Source: Membranipora membranacea (lineage: Eukaryota; Bryozoa; Gymnolaemata; Cheilostomatida; Membraniporidae). Taken from it: a stretch of 64,000 bases of DNA. Location: the NCBI GenBank assembly GCA_914767715.1, contig OU612066.1, positions 20,744,283 through 20,808,282 of the forward strand, written 5' to 3'. How positions within the stretch are numbered: position 1 is the stretch's first letter; every line of letters starts with the position of its first letter. Below, in pieces: positions 1 to 15,000 of the stretch. Both the position numbers and the translations under genes were made by a program. Under the pieces are notes generated by a model. The model was not told the DNA's origin. It ran no database searches and saw only the letters and a program-made list of their open reading frames with translations.

Positions 1-23
1 CCTAATTCTTCTACAGCACCGGT

Positions 24-3000
24 ATGGCTACTGCAAGGCGTTTAGCATCCAAAATATTCCCAAACACACTTCTGAGTAAAGAAGGAAGTGAAAATCTACC
101 ATGTAGAAGTCAGAGGGTATGTAATTGTTACATTAGTGTAATGTTGTTAATTAAATTTAATGGAAACTCACTGACTAAATTGATGATGTTGATATACTTT
201 GTTTGTCCAGTGAGTGACATAGGGAGAATATTCTCCCTGCTCTGAGAGTAATAGTTATAGAACAAATAGTAAATTAATCAGTGTTGGAATTGAATATAGA
301 ACAATATCCATAAGCTAGCATCATCATTTTTTAACTTTTGCATAGTTTGCACTGTTTTCTGAGTGGCAGGGGTGGGAAGGATGGACACTCACTCTTTTGA
401 TGATTAAAACTCCTCCCAAGCTAATCCCTGAATTTAGAAATGGTATTTCATATATGTTGATTATAATTAATGGTTTCTCCTAAGCTGAAGACTGAGATAA
501 TTAAGCCTCTAAAAGATATAACAATGCAGCATACTACTAGGGCACCGGTGGTCTTCAGTTTTCAGAATACCTGATTATTCATCACCTCTATCAACTCCAT
601 GGAACTCCAATTTAACAAGCCTAGCTAGATTATTTATCGATCTTTTAACAATAATTTCTTATTTTTCAGTTGCTGAATCGGCGGAGGCTTATCGATGGAT
701 GTCATCCCGGAGCATACACCTTAAATCCTAACCTACTGCGTGTTGTGCGTAAACTCGAGAGGCTTGTAGATAGACAGATGGAGAGGGTCGGAGCACAGAA
801 AATTCAAATGCCAAGTCTATCCTCCGCTAAACTATGGAAGCATACTGGTTTGTGGTCATAGTTTCTTGATCTAGGAATGTCCAAGAAACTTAACTAAGAA
901 TACACCTACACCACATTGAAGAGCCGTCGCTTTGGCTTATCTCCAATTTATGAAAGCTAAATTGACCTGTCATGACCATGATTTAGATACCCATGAAAAT
1001 CACATGTAGATTAGATGAATAGTTTAGTCTTTGCCTCTACTTATGATGGCCCAATTATTGTGATGGAAAGCCGTTGGTAGCCAACTATTTGGCCCCATCA
1101 ATGTCAATGGTTTTGCCTTTAGTTTAACTTGATGCAGAAATTATGAAATTCTTGATAACCTCCGTGCACCATTATAAGTATCAGCAGTGTATCTTCATCG
1201 TAGCATTGCCCCAAAAGTCTAAACACCCTATGTACGACCATACGGCTTGTTGAAAGGCTTCTGTGAATACCTTTGATTGGTGTGTTCACATTTTATCCTA
1301 CAGGAAGGTATGACGATATAGGAAAAGAGCTGTTCAAGTTATCAGATAGAACTTCAAGTGAGATGTGCTTGGCCCCGGTAAGTCCTACCTTGCTCTCATT
1401 TACAAATTTATGTTTAGAGTTTTCCCTACTTAGACGAATCAAGGTTTTCAGTCGTTTTCCAAAGGTTCAGTGACAGTTATCCAAGCAACTGTGAGATATA
1501 TCCCTAAATGTAAGAATACTTTACTCATATGTTTATCAGACGCTAAGTGAACAGTGACTGAGACCCAGAAGTCTCATTTGACTAATAGATTAGAAGTCAA
1601 ACAATTATGGGTCAAACAATCATGGGTGAACCTAGCCTGTCTTAACAAGCTTTGTTCGGTGGTAAGACGCTGGGTAAGACGCTGCCCTATGTAAAAATGT
1701 CAAAGCTTACAAGACCTGGATTCAAAAACAAGTGATTGAATTGTCTCTGATTTGTACAGGGTGCTGGGGCAATGGAACTTCTACCGCCCGACCTGCCCAT
1801 GAAAATAGTCATGCCAAAAAACTATAAGGAAACAGTTAATTGGCTTCTCTATTATGTATAAATATAACAATGATAATTAAATTTGTGAAGTGTCATAAAC
1901 CAAGCATTGGGACTGGGATCAAAACAAACAAATAATATACATCCTGTTGTTAATCATGACCCAGTTTCTGGATCATGGATGCAGTGTTCTTGTGAGATGT
2001 AGTTCAGAAGTCCATATATGCTGTTGAGATTGTCAAAATCAAAATATCTGCTCTTCTGCTACAATCAAACCTCATCGATGTGGGTGCCAGTTCATTTGGG
2101 GGAGGGGGGTTGTGAAAAGGAGCCATCTGATGGAATTTGTTACTCAGATTCTGCAGCTCCCGTTACTCAGGCAGTGGTAAACAATGTTTACGGGCCAAAA
2201 CCATAGTCAAACACATATCAACCTCATTATAGCTAAACCACAACTGGGCTATGTCCTCACAGGGTATCGGCTTTTATGAGAACATCCTAAACAATTTAAA
2301 GATATATTTCATATTTGAATACCCCCATAACACCATTCTCACAGAACAAAAACTCAAAATAGACAAAATACATGTTGAAAAACAAACACCATTGAAGTGC
2401 CCGACCTGGCTCTCTATATCAAATTGTCGGACAGGTTTGATTCAAACAAACATGAAATAAAAATGGTCCCGGTGCCTCAATTCTGACTGAGATCAGAGAG
2501 TATAATATGACGCGTCCCATATTCTCTGCTTAGATCAAGCAGGGATCTATTTTAAACCAATTCTGCCTGTAAATGGAGTTGCTCCCCCTCCACAGGATCA
2601 CTGCGGCATGACCTGTGTAAGTGGAGAAATTCAATATCCGAGCAGATTTATGAAAGTAGATCTAATTCTGACCATATCATAGCATAATCTCACAGACAGG
2701 ACACTATTCATGTATAAATAGATACGATATTTTGAATGGAAGGAACCAGAAACATATACTAGTAAAGAAGAATGAACATAATCACATGAAGAGTTTTGTG
2801 AAAATGTGAAGATCTTTTAATGTAAACAGTAAGAGTTTTAGTTGGCTATGATTGACTCGTTGACTTTTGTACCGCCCTATATCTTATCTCTGTTAGGGTT
2901 ATATGAACCAAACTTTGCACATGTCATGCATGACTCAATGAAGGCTGTTACTAATTATTTGGTTTTCCCACTAATTACTTCCTTCTTTATTTAGGCCTAT

Positions 3001-6000
3001 TGGATAAAGCCATGTGCTGATAAAAGGATGATAAGCATGGGGATGTGATGATTGCACATTTGTTATTGTTTTGGCTTACCCTCGAGGAGGAGGAAAAGTT
3101 TGTCCTTTTGCTCGTGCCGAAATGGTGTGCTACCTGTCATTATGTCATCCCAAAACTAGCTAAACTAATCGCTACCTAACATTTACACCTCAACGGTATG
3201 TCATCATTCTCTAGATGCCGATTGAAAATGCAGCCTATTAATTGAGACCAGATAACCCTATAGGAGTAAATATAATATATATTGTTCAAAACAATGTAGA
3301 TAGTTTCTATTAAAGTCTGTCTAGTGCCTGATCTTATTTCCCCTGTTCTGATAGCACCATGCCACTAAGATTTTTGGTTTTATTTTACAGACACATGAAG
3401 AAGTTGTTTGCTCAATCGTAGCCTCCCATCAGATATCATTTAAAACCCTCCCTCTTCTTCTCTATCAGGTAAAATGTTCGACGAATCCACGCTAACATCG
3501 ATATTTTACTATACAGTGCACTCATTGAATTCCATATCTGGAATAGCATCATTAGCTTTCTTTTGCAAAACAAAGGGCTTGCAAAAATAGCCAGTCCCTA
3601 GTAGCAATCTAGAAATGCCCTAATCATCGACACTGTAGGGGTATAACTACTGTTTGCAATTTTGTAAACAAGACAATTTCTCAGGCTAATTATTCATGCT
3701 ACTAGGGACAGCCAATCAGATAACAGTCAGATGGGTCCCTGTGTTTACTGTCCTAACCGTATAACGCTATGATACTATTTCCATTCTAAGAGAAGAATCT
3801 AATTCAGTGAGTGCACTCCACTCGATTCAAACCTCTAGGGACCACCAAATTTTGTCCCTATTAAGCAGAGTTTTAATTATGTGGCATTAAAATGTGTTGA
3901 AATCTAGCTGACGGGACCAGTATCCTTTGTCTGAATTAACAGGAGTTCTGAATTAAGAGGATTACACTATATAGGATGTGTATATCATATCGTTAGACTT
4001 AATATTGTTTGAGTACCAAATGTCCAAATTATAGACATTGACCTCAAGTCAACATACTCAATTCCTTTTGATTGTACTCAAGCTACATGAATTGATACTC
4101 TCTCTTACTATCCGAGATTTACATCCAATATAGTATACCTAGTTATCGGTGTGCAACAAATTAACACGATCTCCTTACAACTTGAAACCTTTGATAGCAA
4201 GGATGATGTCCTCAGAACTAAAAGAAATAGAAACCGAATTCTTTCAACTATTGACTGAGCCTATTTTCTTTTTCATTTTTTTCTTTTCCTGTATGGCCTT
4301 AAGGTCAAAGGATGTCTTTTATATGGCCGTGACATCAATGGCCCTGAACAGAGTTGACAGCTCAGACTCCTTTTTAATTTATTTTTCTATTTTTGTGCTG
4401 TACATTCGATGCTATCAACCTATTACAGGATAGATATTGGAATTGGCCTTGGGCAATTAACAAACATCAAGCTTCTAACTTGTTTTTAGACTGTCAATCC
4501 TGTCAGGGAACGAGGCTACTTCAAGTTCAAGGAGATGATGCTGATTCATTCAGTATATTTTGTAGATAACCAACAAGTTCAGAGATGAGGCTCACCCCAA
4601 GAATGCTCTGCTTAGAGGCAGGGAGTTCATCATGAAAGGTGGGCGGCCACTAAAGTTTGTCGGGTGATACTTCAACAACAGAAGTAACTATCGATGTTTT
4701 CTAGATGAGATCTTTTTACAATTTAGATTTATCCACTCTCGAATCTGATCATTACATGAGAGGACAATTCTGAAAAAATATCAATGTATTCTCTATGCAG
4801 TTTATATGTGGTGCACAGCTCTACTCTATGTGTTGTTACTCTTCTTTTCTTTTGTAGATTTATACACTTTTGACGAGAACAAATCCAAAGCTATGGAGAC
4901 ATACCAAGCAATAATCGAGTGTTACGAGAATCTATTCATTGAGTTATCTCTGGACGCGGTGAAAGGTCAGTGTAACAATGTTATTGTTTTGTTTGTTATC
5001 TTCAGTACCTGCTGACCCACAATTAGTCACAAAATCACTGATGTAAACAAAACCAGCAACATGTCATCATATTGCTATGAATTGAATTGAATATATATAT
5101 CTGTGCATCATCATGATAGTGAAGATCATGAGTTTCCATCCAGACTTTGATCACTGCTTTCTAAAATACGCTAGAGGAGTAATATAATTGCAGTTTGAAA
5201 AGTTTGCAATACGCGCTGGCTTGATTGATATGGCTAATATTGGCTCATAAAAAAAACTCCTTCTAAAGCCAGTGAAATCTTTTGCTAGTTTACATGACAT
5301 CCCCCTCCAAACTAGCTTAACTAAACTTTAGCTAATACTTACTTCTATTGGGTATTTTGAAAACATCCAAACATAATTGTTTTTCCCTAACTTCATAAAA
5401 CGCAAACGATTCATCACAATCTATTTTGTTCGAAAATATCGCTGACTTGTTTTGTCGCACAAACACCTACAATATGACCATGATTGGTGTCGGCTTGTGA
5501 CCTATGTCCATGGCCTGTTTGGCAAGCTTTATTGGTGAGGAAGGTGGAGCAACCACCCCGACCCTATGAACAAAACTTTTTTAAAAAGGCTACTATGTTC
5601 CATATAAGGGTGTTGCTGGTATCTCCACAGACTATCGGGCTATATCCTGTTATCAGAACTGAACAATGGCAGGAAAGTCAGATAGTACCACCGTCACACA
5701 CGTCAGGCCCTGTCTATCTCTGTGGGAACTCTAATAATACCAACTCAAGTTATCGATGGAATATTTCTGCCGGCCTTGATTGATCAGTCTGAAGTATACT
5801 GAATGGCCAAAGTGCAGTTGCAACTTTGATAAAGGCGTCGCTACCGATTGCGCACCATGATGGAAAAAATTTTATTTGCCGGGCATAACTAACCAGCATT
5901 GTTTTTATCAACTAGAGTTTTAACTTCCACGTTCGCTGATATCTTTAATCTTAGTGCTAAAATTGATAGTAGAATTCAACTGGGACTATATTGGTTGCTG

Positions 6001-9000
6001 ACCCTCCCCATTCCCACAATGTTCCAATGCCTACTTGGACTAATCGCTAGTTCCTTCATTTTGTAGATTCATATATGTACATCTGAAATGGCCAGTTTTA
6101 TGTGTGTATTTGTGTATGTATGTAATTGTGTTCCTCCTAAAATCATCAGTGTGATGTACTGGAGTGAATTCCACTGGAAAAAAAGAATTCAGCAGTAAAA
6201 TGTATGGGATTTGTGACTGAGATGTATTTTACTTGTAGTGCAGGCCGATACAGGGCTGATAGGCGGTACTAAGTCTCACGAGTTTCATCTGCTGTCAGAT
6301 ATAGGTGAAGATAATCTCTCTGTATGTGAGAAATGTGGAGCTGCCCTCAACTCTGAGCTTCAAAATCACAATAAGCCAGGTCATTATTGTTATCATTCTA
6401 TTATTTATGACATGTCTCAATAAAATTACTTTTTCGCAAGTCATGCGATGTGGGGTGCTCTTTGAAATTCTTGCCATTCCAAATGTTACTATCAAACAAG
6501 GAAATGATACAGTATATCTTTGTGTAAGAAAACTTTTAATATCATCATCATCATCATCAGGGAAGTTGTTTATTTTGCACTTTGAGGACAAATGCACGTC
6601 TTTAAAAACGACATGCGAAATATCCCCTTTTGTTTCACTTGATTAGAACGATCAGATGAGATGGGTGAAATCATATTGTAAAGTATCAATGAAAAGGTTT
6701 ATTTTACACTGAACCTAGTGAAAGATCATGGGCGGAGCCTCAAACAAATTCTTTCACAAGACTCTCAAATATTGTGTAATTTTAGATGTTTGCAATTAGT
6801 AAGCGGAATTAAACTGAAATTTGGAAGCTTTTGAAAATTTCCAATATACATGTTAATAGGTAACTGGAAATCTCTGCTATAGCAGGAAAGTTTTCTGAGT
6901 TGAACAAGTTTCAATATGATTACGAGACAGGTTTTGATTGCTTCTAGTAGCAAACATATTATGATCAAAATAACAAGATATCAAAATTTAAGCATTGTAC
7001 AAACTGTAGTCAATAAGTCTGATCCGATCTCCAAAATTAAGAGGTCCCTTATATATTTTTGTCATGATTAGGGATTGTTGGAGATTTGCAGTTGATAGTT
7101 TGCAGACTTTTTGTCGGAAAGTTGCAGATTTTTGTGAAATACTGGTGCGAGATCATATGGATATGTGTCCGACCTGGTGCCATAAATATACATGCAGCGG
7201 ATGTATATTATATAAGAACTGATGTTGGCATCGGATCAATGCCCCATTTTGGAAAATCTTAACTAGCGGCGCTAAACTAATTTTTGCTTCAAAATCTTGG
7301 GATGATATTCCCTTGAGTAGATTGGTCTGCATTATGGAGGGCTACTATGTTTTTGCTGGAAAAATTTTATTATTGGCCATCGGAGAATTAGATACCCTGA
7401 GCTGATTTGGTTGCCTTTGTATTATCTGTATTATTATTACCGACTCTCTTTTTCCTGTCTAAAAGGTGAAATTTTAGTCTTGGGAGCGCAAAATTAACGA
7501 CTGTTGGCGGCTTGGTTTTCCAATTCTGATAACAGTTTGCGGTTTAGCCGAAATAGGCTTGAAATTGGATTAAAAAATATAATCTAGCACCCAAACCTAC
7601 CATCATAAATACTCGCTGCCTGGGTCTGCAAAAAAAAGTAAGAGTTTACTGGAAAAGATCGTCCCTAATAAACTTAAATTTGGCAAATGATTATATTTTA
7701 TGCTGGTTATTACAGCCAGTATTTTCACTTTCTAATAAAGTTGAATCAAACGAGAATTTCATTACTCTTTCTGAGAATTTCACATAGAACAATTATGGAA
7801 AATAGCTGGTAATAGCTACATTAAAGTTCATTGGCCCCTTTTTGTAACAAATCAAACTACCACCATTTGAGCAGAATGATTCTGGGGGGTCTTTCAATTA
7901 GAAAGAGCGATGCATTACTAAAGCAAGTTATCACTATCACATCACTCAAAATTATCACTCACTTGGTCTTTCAATTAGACAAAATCGCTCACAAATCGCT
8001 CACTCAGAATGTATATAGTTCCATCAAGTGACTGAGCGATCTGAAAGCGAGACCCCTAGCAGGTATTGCTCACTCTGTGAGTGAACGATCAGATTGCGAT
8101 TTTGGCTGTTTCTAATTGAAAGACCCCCCTGCATCACTCTTGGGTGGTGAATTGAAATGGTGAGCTGCCAAAGGCTCATTGTTATTGCAGAGAAGCATAA
8201 TTCGGTCACACACAATGTTATAATACTTTAATGTCGGAGAGAATGCTTCTTTGAAGCATCAATGTTCATCAGCCCCTTTTTGTAACAAATCAATCTACCA
8301 TCATTTAGTCAGTATTGTTGTGCATCATTCTACTTGGGTGGTGAATCGAAATGGTGAGCTGCCTACCAAAGGTGCATTGTTATCGCAGAGAGCCATAATG
8401 CAATCCTATCGCTTCTTTGATGCTATCATATCTATGGGGCATAATTTGTGAAACAATCATATCAAATCAGTTACAGGGGGATTGATAATATCCAAACAAT
8501 GGTTCCGTTCCTTTCTTGTTGCGATACTGGTAGCGATTTTGGTGACATCTTACGAAACCTGTGACTTGTTTCTACTACAATCAAATGCAATGTACTGCTA
8601 CAGTATGAGGGTATTATACTACTTGGACTTTTTTGCATTTCGGATTTAGTCATCAGCTTTGGGCCAACAAAATTTTGTCATGTGTTGACCTGTTCGCCCG
8701 TACATTTAGACTCTACAACTTGGGTGTCAGATAGCCGTAATCTTTTTTTTTGTATTTTTTTGTTCTTATCTCCAGTGAGTATTCGTCCTCCCACGGCCAG
8801 ACATTTCTCTTCCTAAGTATTAATCTTTAACACCTGTAACCTTAGATAAATCAAACACATCCAAATTTCCTAACCTTCCTCTGCAAAATCCTATACTGCC
8901 AAGAAAACTCCCAAGGTGAGTGATTGCACAGCACAAAAAACTTGGTATCGGATTTGAAAAAAAATTTTGATATTGTTTGGTCTATGTCCCTGTAAGGAAA

Positions 9001-12000
9001 TTGTCTGCAGCAACTACTATTGAAAATATTTAGATACAGAAACTGGGAGGGGGAGGGGCAATTGACTGGAAGCTGCACCTTTTTTGTGCAGATTCGCTGC
9101 ATTTTTCTCAACAAAAGTTTTCTTTCCTTTAGCTTTCATCGCTACTGTTTTTTTTCTTTTTACAGACAGCTGTGTCAGCAGTAGTCCAAACTGTGGTTAC
9201 GAGTTCAAAAGTGTCAAAGGAATAGAGGTAGGCGGCTAACTTACAAATGTCCATACAGTGATTGTGAAGTAATCAGTTTTTTTATATCATTCTCCGTTCG
9301 CACTCTAATTTAGGGGACTGCTATACAGTTCATTAACAACATACAGCCCAGTTTCAACTGATTTGCACTCAAAGTCGAGATGTGAATGTACTAAAAAGGT
9401 ACTATTTTAATGATAGTATATACAAGATAGTACCTTTTTAGTACCTTCCAATCTCGACTTAGAGTGAAAATTAGTTAAAACTGGGCCACAGGCTGTTAGC
9501 AAGGAGTAACAGCCCTGTTACTCCTTGCTGTTAGTAAACATTATAGCAGTTTTCTAAATTAGTATGAGAACTCTGAATGATACCAAAAACCTGATTCCTT
9601 CAATACTTTAACACAAAGGACCATTGACATCTCTTTGCCTGACTATAAGAAGTAATCCTTTTCTTTTGTCTATTGTGAGATACACACGGATATGAATTTG
9701 TTTTGTTCATTCCTTGGGTACAAGGTGATGGTAAAACAAGCTGATTAAAAGGGTTCAGCGTCAATCAAGGATAATAAAATAATGCATTGTGGAAGTTAGC
9801 CATTACTTCTCCGTGGAACTGGCATGGCATGCTTTATTACATTGGTCGCAGTGCTCTCATTCCAATGTCGTCCGCTTATTAATCATAATGAAACATAATA
9901 ATATCGTATAATATTAATAATATCGTACAATATATAAAGTTTCTGCACCTCGTAGGTGGTAGATACTCGGCTATTTTTCCAACAATTGGATTTTGAGCGA
10001 TTTTTAACACCTTCAAAGGGTGTGAGGAATGTATGGCGATGACCGGAAAACAAATAGTACATGGAGTTGTTTGTTGTTTTTGCAAGAAATGAGGTCAATC
10101 GTGAGCTTCTGTATTTATCTATGTTATTTTAGCTAGCGCATTCCTTCCTGCTTGGAGAAAGATATTCCCAACCCCTGGATGTGACTTACAGAAATCAACA
10201 GAATAAACCTGTGTAAGTTACTTGATAGTATACAGGAAATGATTTGTAAGTATAGTGCATTTCACGTGATTCAAACCTCTGGGGACCACACAAATTTGTC
10301 ATAATTAAGCCGAGTCAGAATTAGGTGACATTGAAATGCATTGAGATCTGGCTGAAGGGACCAAATTTCCTTTTCTGAATTAACGGAGTTCTGAATTACA
10401 AAGTCTGAATTATCCAGCTTACACTGTAATATGGTGCATGGTAAGTCGTCTGTGTAAGTCAATCGAGATGTTCACTCAAATTTTAAAACAACTTACTGAA
10501 GTGACTGGCTGGAAATGTTTTATTTGCTAATTTACATGCATCACGCCGCCTCAAAAAGATTCATAGCAGTTACAAAATATTTACTTCACAACAATGTAGA
10601 TTATAGCGGTATGTACATGCGCTGAGCATAGAGAAGTTAGACAATGTCTGGGAAAAAATCATATTCTGTTTTTGATATTGCAGACTGTCTGACCATACCA
10701 AATAAACAGGCACGTACACACCAGTTATCAATATATGCGAATTTCCCATGGTCAGTTTTTCTACGGTTATCAAAGGCTTTAATCTAAGAGCTTTCCAACA
10801 CGTTGCAGTTTTACTATAACATCTATAGCTACGTGTAAAACCAAGAACAGACTTTGCATGTCTGTGATTATTCCGGTGGTGTTGGCTGTCGTTCAAAAAA
10901 ATCTTTAATTTAAGAACATTTTTTACTACCCATATCAGGCAAAATACATAATATATACCTAGCAGCTCACTGTCTAGCTGAAGCTGTCTATAGGTGTAGA
11001 CAAATGTTTACAATTACTTTCAAACTCCTACTTCTAACTTGGATGTAACGAGTAGATATATATGATATAATCTGATAGATTTTGGGTTCTCACGACTGGG
11101 TTTAATTATAATCACGCTGTGATGTCATAGGAACTTTTTAATTCGAAAAATTATTGTTACGAAATGTTCGGCCGTTTGATACATACGTTTGAAATGAACA
11201 GAGCGGGCATTCATATTTCCGGGTAAAACAAGAATGATATGGGAAAAAGACTACACATCTTTCCACGCCAATCACAACAAAGAGTAAAGACCGGACCATA
11301 ACTTTGCTTGTCCTCTATTTATTAAATAAGAGAACAATAGAGATCAGGCGAGTTCATAGGCCAAATGAATAAGTCTCTAACCAAAACACGCGGGCAACCC
11401 ATGTGTCAATTTGACTTTTTTCCTATAATTTTAACTTGTTGTAGCAAAAATTATTGATCAGGAAATTGTGATTTTTTTTGCTGTTGGGCGGATAGAAGAG
11501 GAAGGACATTCACATTGCTGGGTAAATTAAGAATGATTTGACCGTTTGAAGCTACTGGTACCATATCCTTGCCACAAGGACCAGCCTAGAATCGCCTACC
11601 GACACTGGCCATTCTTGGAAAGAAGGAAACAATAAGTGCAGACAAGTTTATTTTGGTAATGATTCAGCCGCCTAACCAAACCAGCCTATTGTGGTCTCGC
11701 CATGTCATTTAAAACTTTCTATACGGATGTTTTTTTCGTGGCAAACAGATTCGGATCGTAGAGTTGGCCATTATTAATGTTTAAGACTGCCCTGTCTGCT
11801 GCACATAGATTTTTAGAGTAGTGGGAAAATTAGTTCTATATAAAGTTAAATGAAAACATTTCTCGACAAGGCAATCTATCATTAATGATATCGTAACACG
11901 CCTATAAATGTTACTCTGAAGCATGTGGTAGCAATCTTATAGTCGACTTAAACACTCAATTAGAAAGTATAACCCACTTAGCTCAAATTCCATCTCGACA

Positions 12001-15000
12001 TAACCAGCCATCTTGAAAGTACACAACACTAAACCTAAAAAACAATTAAAACATTGGATCCAATGCTATATTTTAGGCGGCTGCAAATAGGCAGTAAGTT
12101 TTTGTTTTTACTAATACAGTGTTTTCGACCACAAAAGTGAGCCTTTGGTTAATTAAATAACTAATGCATAATCCCCCCATGATCATGCTGAGAAATTACT
12201 TTTTATAAAACGTTTCGGGCCAGGACTGCTTGTGTTGAAATCTGTCCACATTAAGCTAAAATTTTATAGCTTCACGCTGGTAGCATTTTAGAAATATGTG
12301 CACTGGCGTAAACGGACCATGGTTAATTATAATTTCATAAACCATGGTTAGGCCAGAAATTTTTTTATGAGCTTCTGAAGTTGTCTCCCCAATGCTGTAT
12401 GGTTACTGTTTGTGAAGCCAATGGGGTCAACGTGTAACATTTTGACCGTTGTTAATTGTACATCACTGTGTATATTTGTTATCTTGTCCACTAGGTAATT
12501 ACAGAACAATTACACATCATAATCAACTAGAAATCAACGCTAGAAGTTCTAACCTTCTTATCTAATCAGCCTGGGACTCAACAACAACAAATATTCTCAT
12601 AGATAGACACAGGAGAAACAAGAAAAAGGCATGATCTGTAAATATGGCGTCAGATTTTAATCTGCAAGCTCCGAAATTAATTGTAACATCGATCCTCCCG
12701 AAAATTTCCGTCTCGCTCCACCAGCGCTTGAGTGCACATCGACCATAATTCACGTTCACACACCAAAAACAAAGCGCCATCAGTGCGCAGCTGTATTTAA
12801 TCTTGTGTAATTAACTGTCTTAATGTATACTTTCCAATCAAAATTTCAACCGGCGGCAAAGTCACTCCTGTAAATTTTAATTTGTTGAAAAAATTCATAA
12901 ATCATTTTGATATCAAATGCTTCAAGCGTTCTTCGGCGGTGGACAGTATTAGTTAGTTCACTACCTTTTTATAGCCGCAGGTAAAGTCTTTGGTCTTCTA
13001 CTTGTGGCCAAAATTATTCAAATTTATTATAATGTCATCAATTAGTATGAATTCTTTTGTTTTCCAACACTAAAACCAATCAATTGTGGTTGGAAATCCT
13101 ACGCAACTTAAGTGGTTATGTCATGAGACCATAAATTCACTCCTAACTACTAACCACCCTCTAGACAAGTAATGTTATGGGCGACCTCATAGAAGGAGCT
13201 ATGTAAATTAGATTTTATATCTACTAGTAAATCCATATCAATGTAGCCGAGACACGTTTCCGCATTTCAGAAACTTGAACGCTAGCTTCCGCCACCGTAT
13301 TATATGGGTCATATACTATAATATGTACATTGAGCTGGACATGGAATGAATTTTTGCTATTATTTACCTCCAGGAAATTCACTTTTTTTGACATTCTTTT
13401 GTTGACACCAAATGGAATTCCCAATAAAAATAGAGGGGAAAAACTATTTTAACCGCATTTATCATCAAAAAATAGGTAAACGGTTATTTTCCATCATTTT
13501 CCTTTCCTTCATTTGATAGATGATCAATAGGCTATTTGTGCCGTCGCCATGCATTTTTAATCCTCTTTCCATGCCATGGGGGATTTTAATAAATCAACAT
13601 GCTTGAGTGTGATTTTCTCTGTCTTTGCAGGCTAGCGTATATGGGATGTTATGGTATAGGTATCACTAGGCTGGTTGCTGCCGCAATAGAAGTATTATCT
13701 ACAGATGACCAGCTCAAGTTACCGAGAATAATAGCACCCTACAGTTTGGTCATCATCCCACAAAAAGTAAGATTAGAAATGTTGTCTCCACAAAAAAAGT
13801 GTGACGCCTTATTCTGGTCAAGGTAGAGACACGGGGGTTAGCAAATATTGAGCTGCAAACCTTCGGTAGCTCGGCAGCTTTCCAGCGGTGAACAGAAAGT
13901 CAATGTTCGCTTACCCCGGTGTCTCTAGATTAAATTTGACTGTATTGGAAGCCCTGACCTTGCGTGAACTGGCAGCTATTGAAGCCCATACTTACCTCAT
14001 ATTAAAGCCCAAGATAGTCTACGTCATACAAGGCTTACGACGACGACCAAGTATTCTGAAGCTGTGCTTAATAGAGAGAAATATGACGTGCTAAAAAAGC
14101 CGCATTCTGAAACAAGAATAGTTTGATAAAGAGTTGACACTGAGTACAGCGCGTTAAGACTCCCCAAGCTTAATGAGAAGCCATGGAAGAACATGGAAAC
14201 CGCAAGACGTATCTGCAAAAAAGGAAGTATTTGGAAATGCATCAATCTTATTGTCACTATGCAGACAGCTTCTCTCTGCTTTGATGATCATTATAGTTTC
14301 CTTCCAGCTGCAAATGCGAAAGATTTGGCTGACTTATTGTGAACGAACATTCTTAAGAAAGTGCGTCCTATTGGGCGTGGACAGCAATTTCTAGACTTGT
14401 ATGATGTCAATCATCCGATTAAACTGGATGTATATGACCGCTTTAGTACATACAATCAACTATTTCTGTTGACCAGCCCACTAAAATATCCGCATGTCGC
14501 TGGTTGGCTAGAATTGAGCGGTTTTCCCACAGTATTACTGTATCAATAAAATTCTTAGAAAATATGGGTAAGAAGATTATTATATTGACAGGTCAATGCC
14601 GCCATAGATCAACTCTCTACCAGTGCCAGTAGTTGCGGGTCGAAGCGAAGCGTTAAGCCAATTTTGCTAGTAAGCTCAGTTCAAGGCTTTTTATTTTCTA
14701 GCTCCGGCTAAATCAGACGAGGCAAATTTTACCCCTTCAAACCAATCACTATATTCAGAAGTTTTGCCTTGTAAGAACAAAATATGGTCGGTTCGGTTCA
14801 AATAAAGTGCAGCGCGTTGTTCTATTGAACAGTTGATATCGGATGAATTTGATCCGTACTATGTGCACTGACGGCGTGGCTCCTTTTTCATCGCCATGAT
14901 ATCATCACAGAGTAAGGAAATATATCCTTACTCTGTGATATCATATAATTTTTACTATTCTTGGCAGTAAGCACAAAACTTTCCATAACCTTGTAGCAGA

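Noticed and set aside
1630-1800. tRNA/SINE-like stretch with a repeated GGTAAGACGCTG
   Set aside because: The B-box-like GGATTCAAAAAC is poor and no cloverleaf or clear A box could be drawn.
4490-4565. Exon-like stretch after TTTTTAG (ACTGTCAATCCTGTCAGGGA) just before PARS2 exon 5
   Set aside because: Its translation does not fit the family, whereas the acceptor at 4564-4565 gives the exact motif 2 sequence (KFRDE) and joins exon 4 in frame.
6295-6646. Overlapping open frames of about 100 codons on both strands
   Set aside because: The plus frame overlaps PARS2 exon 7 in a different frame and the minus frame is low complexity; neither has family likeness.
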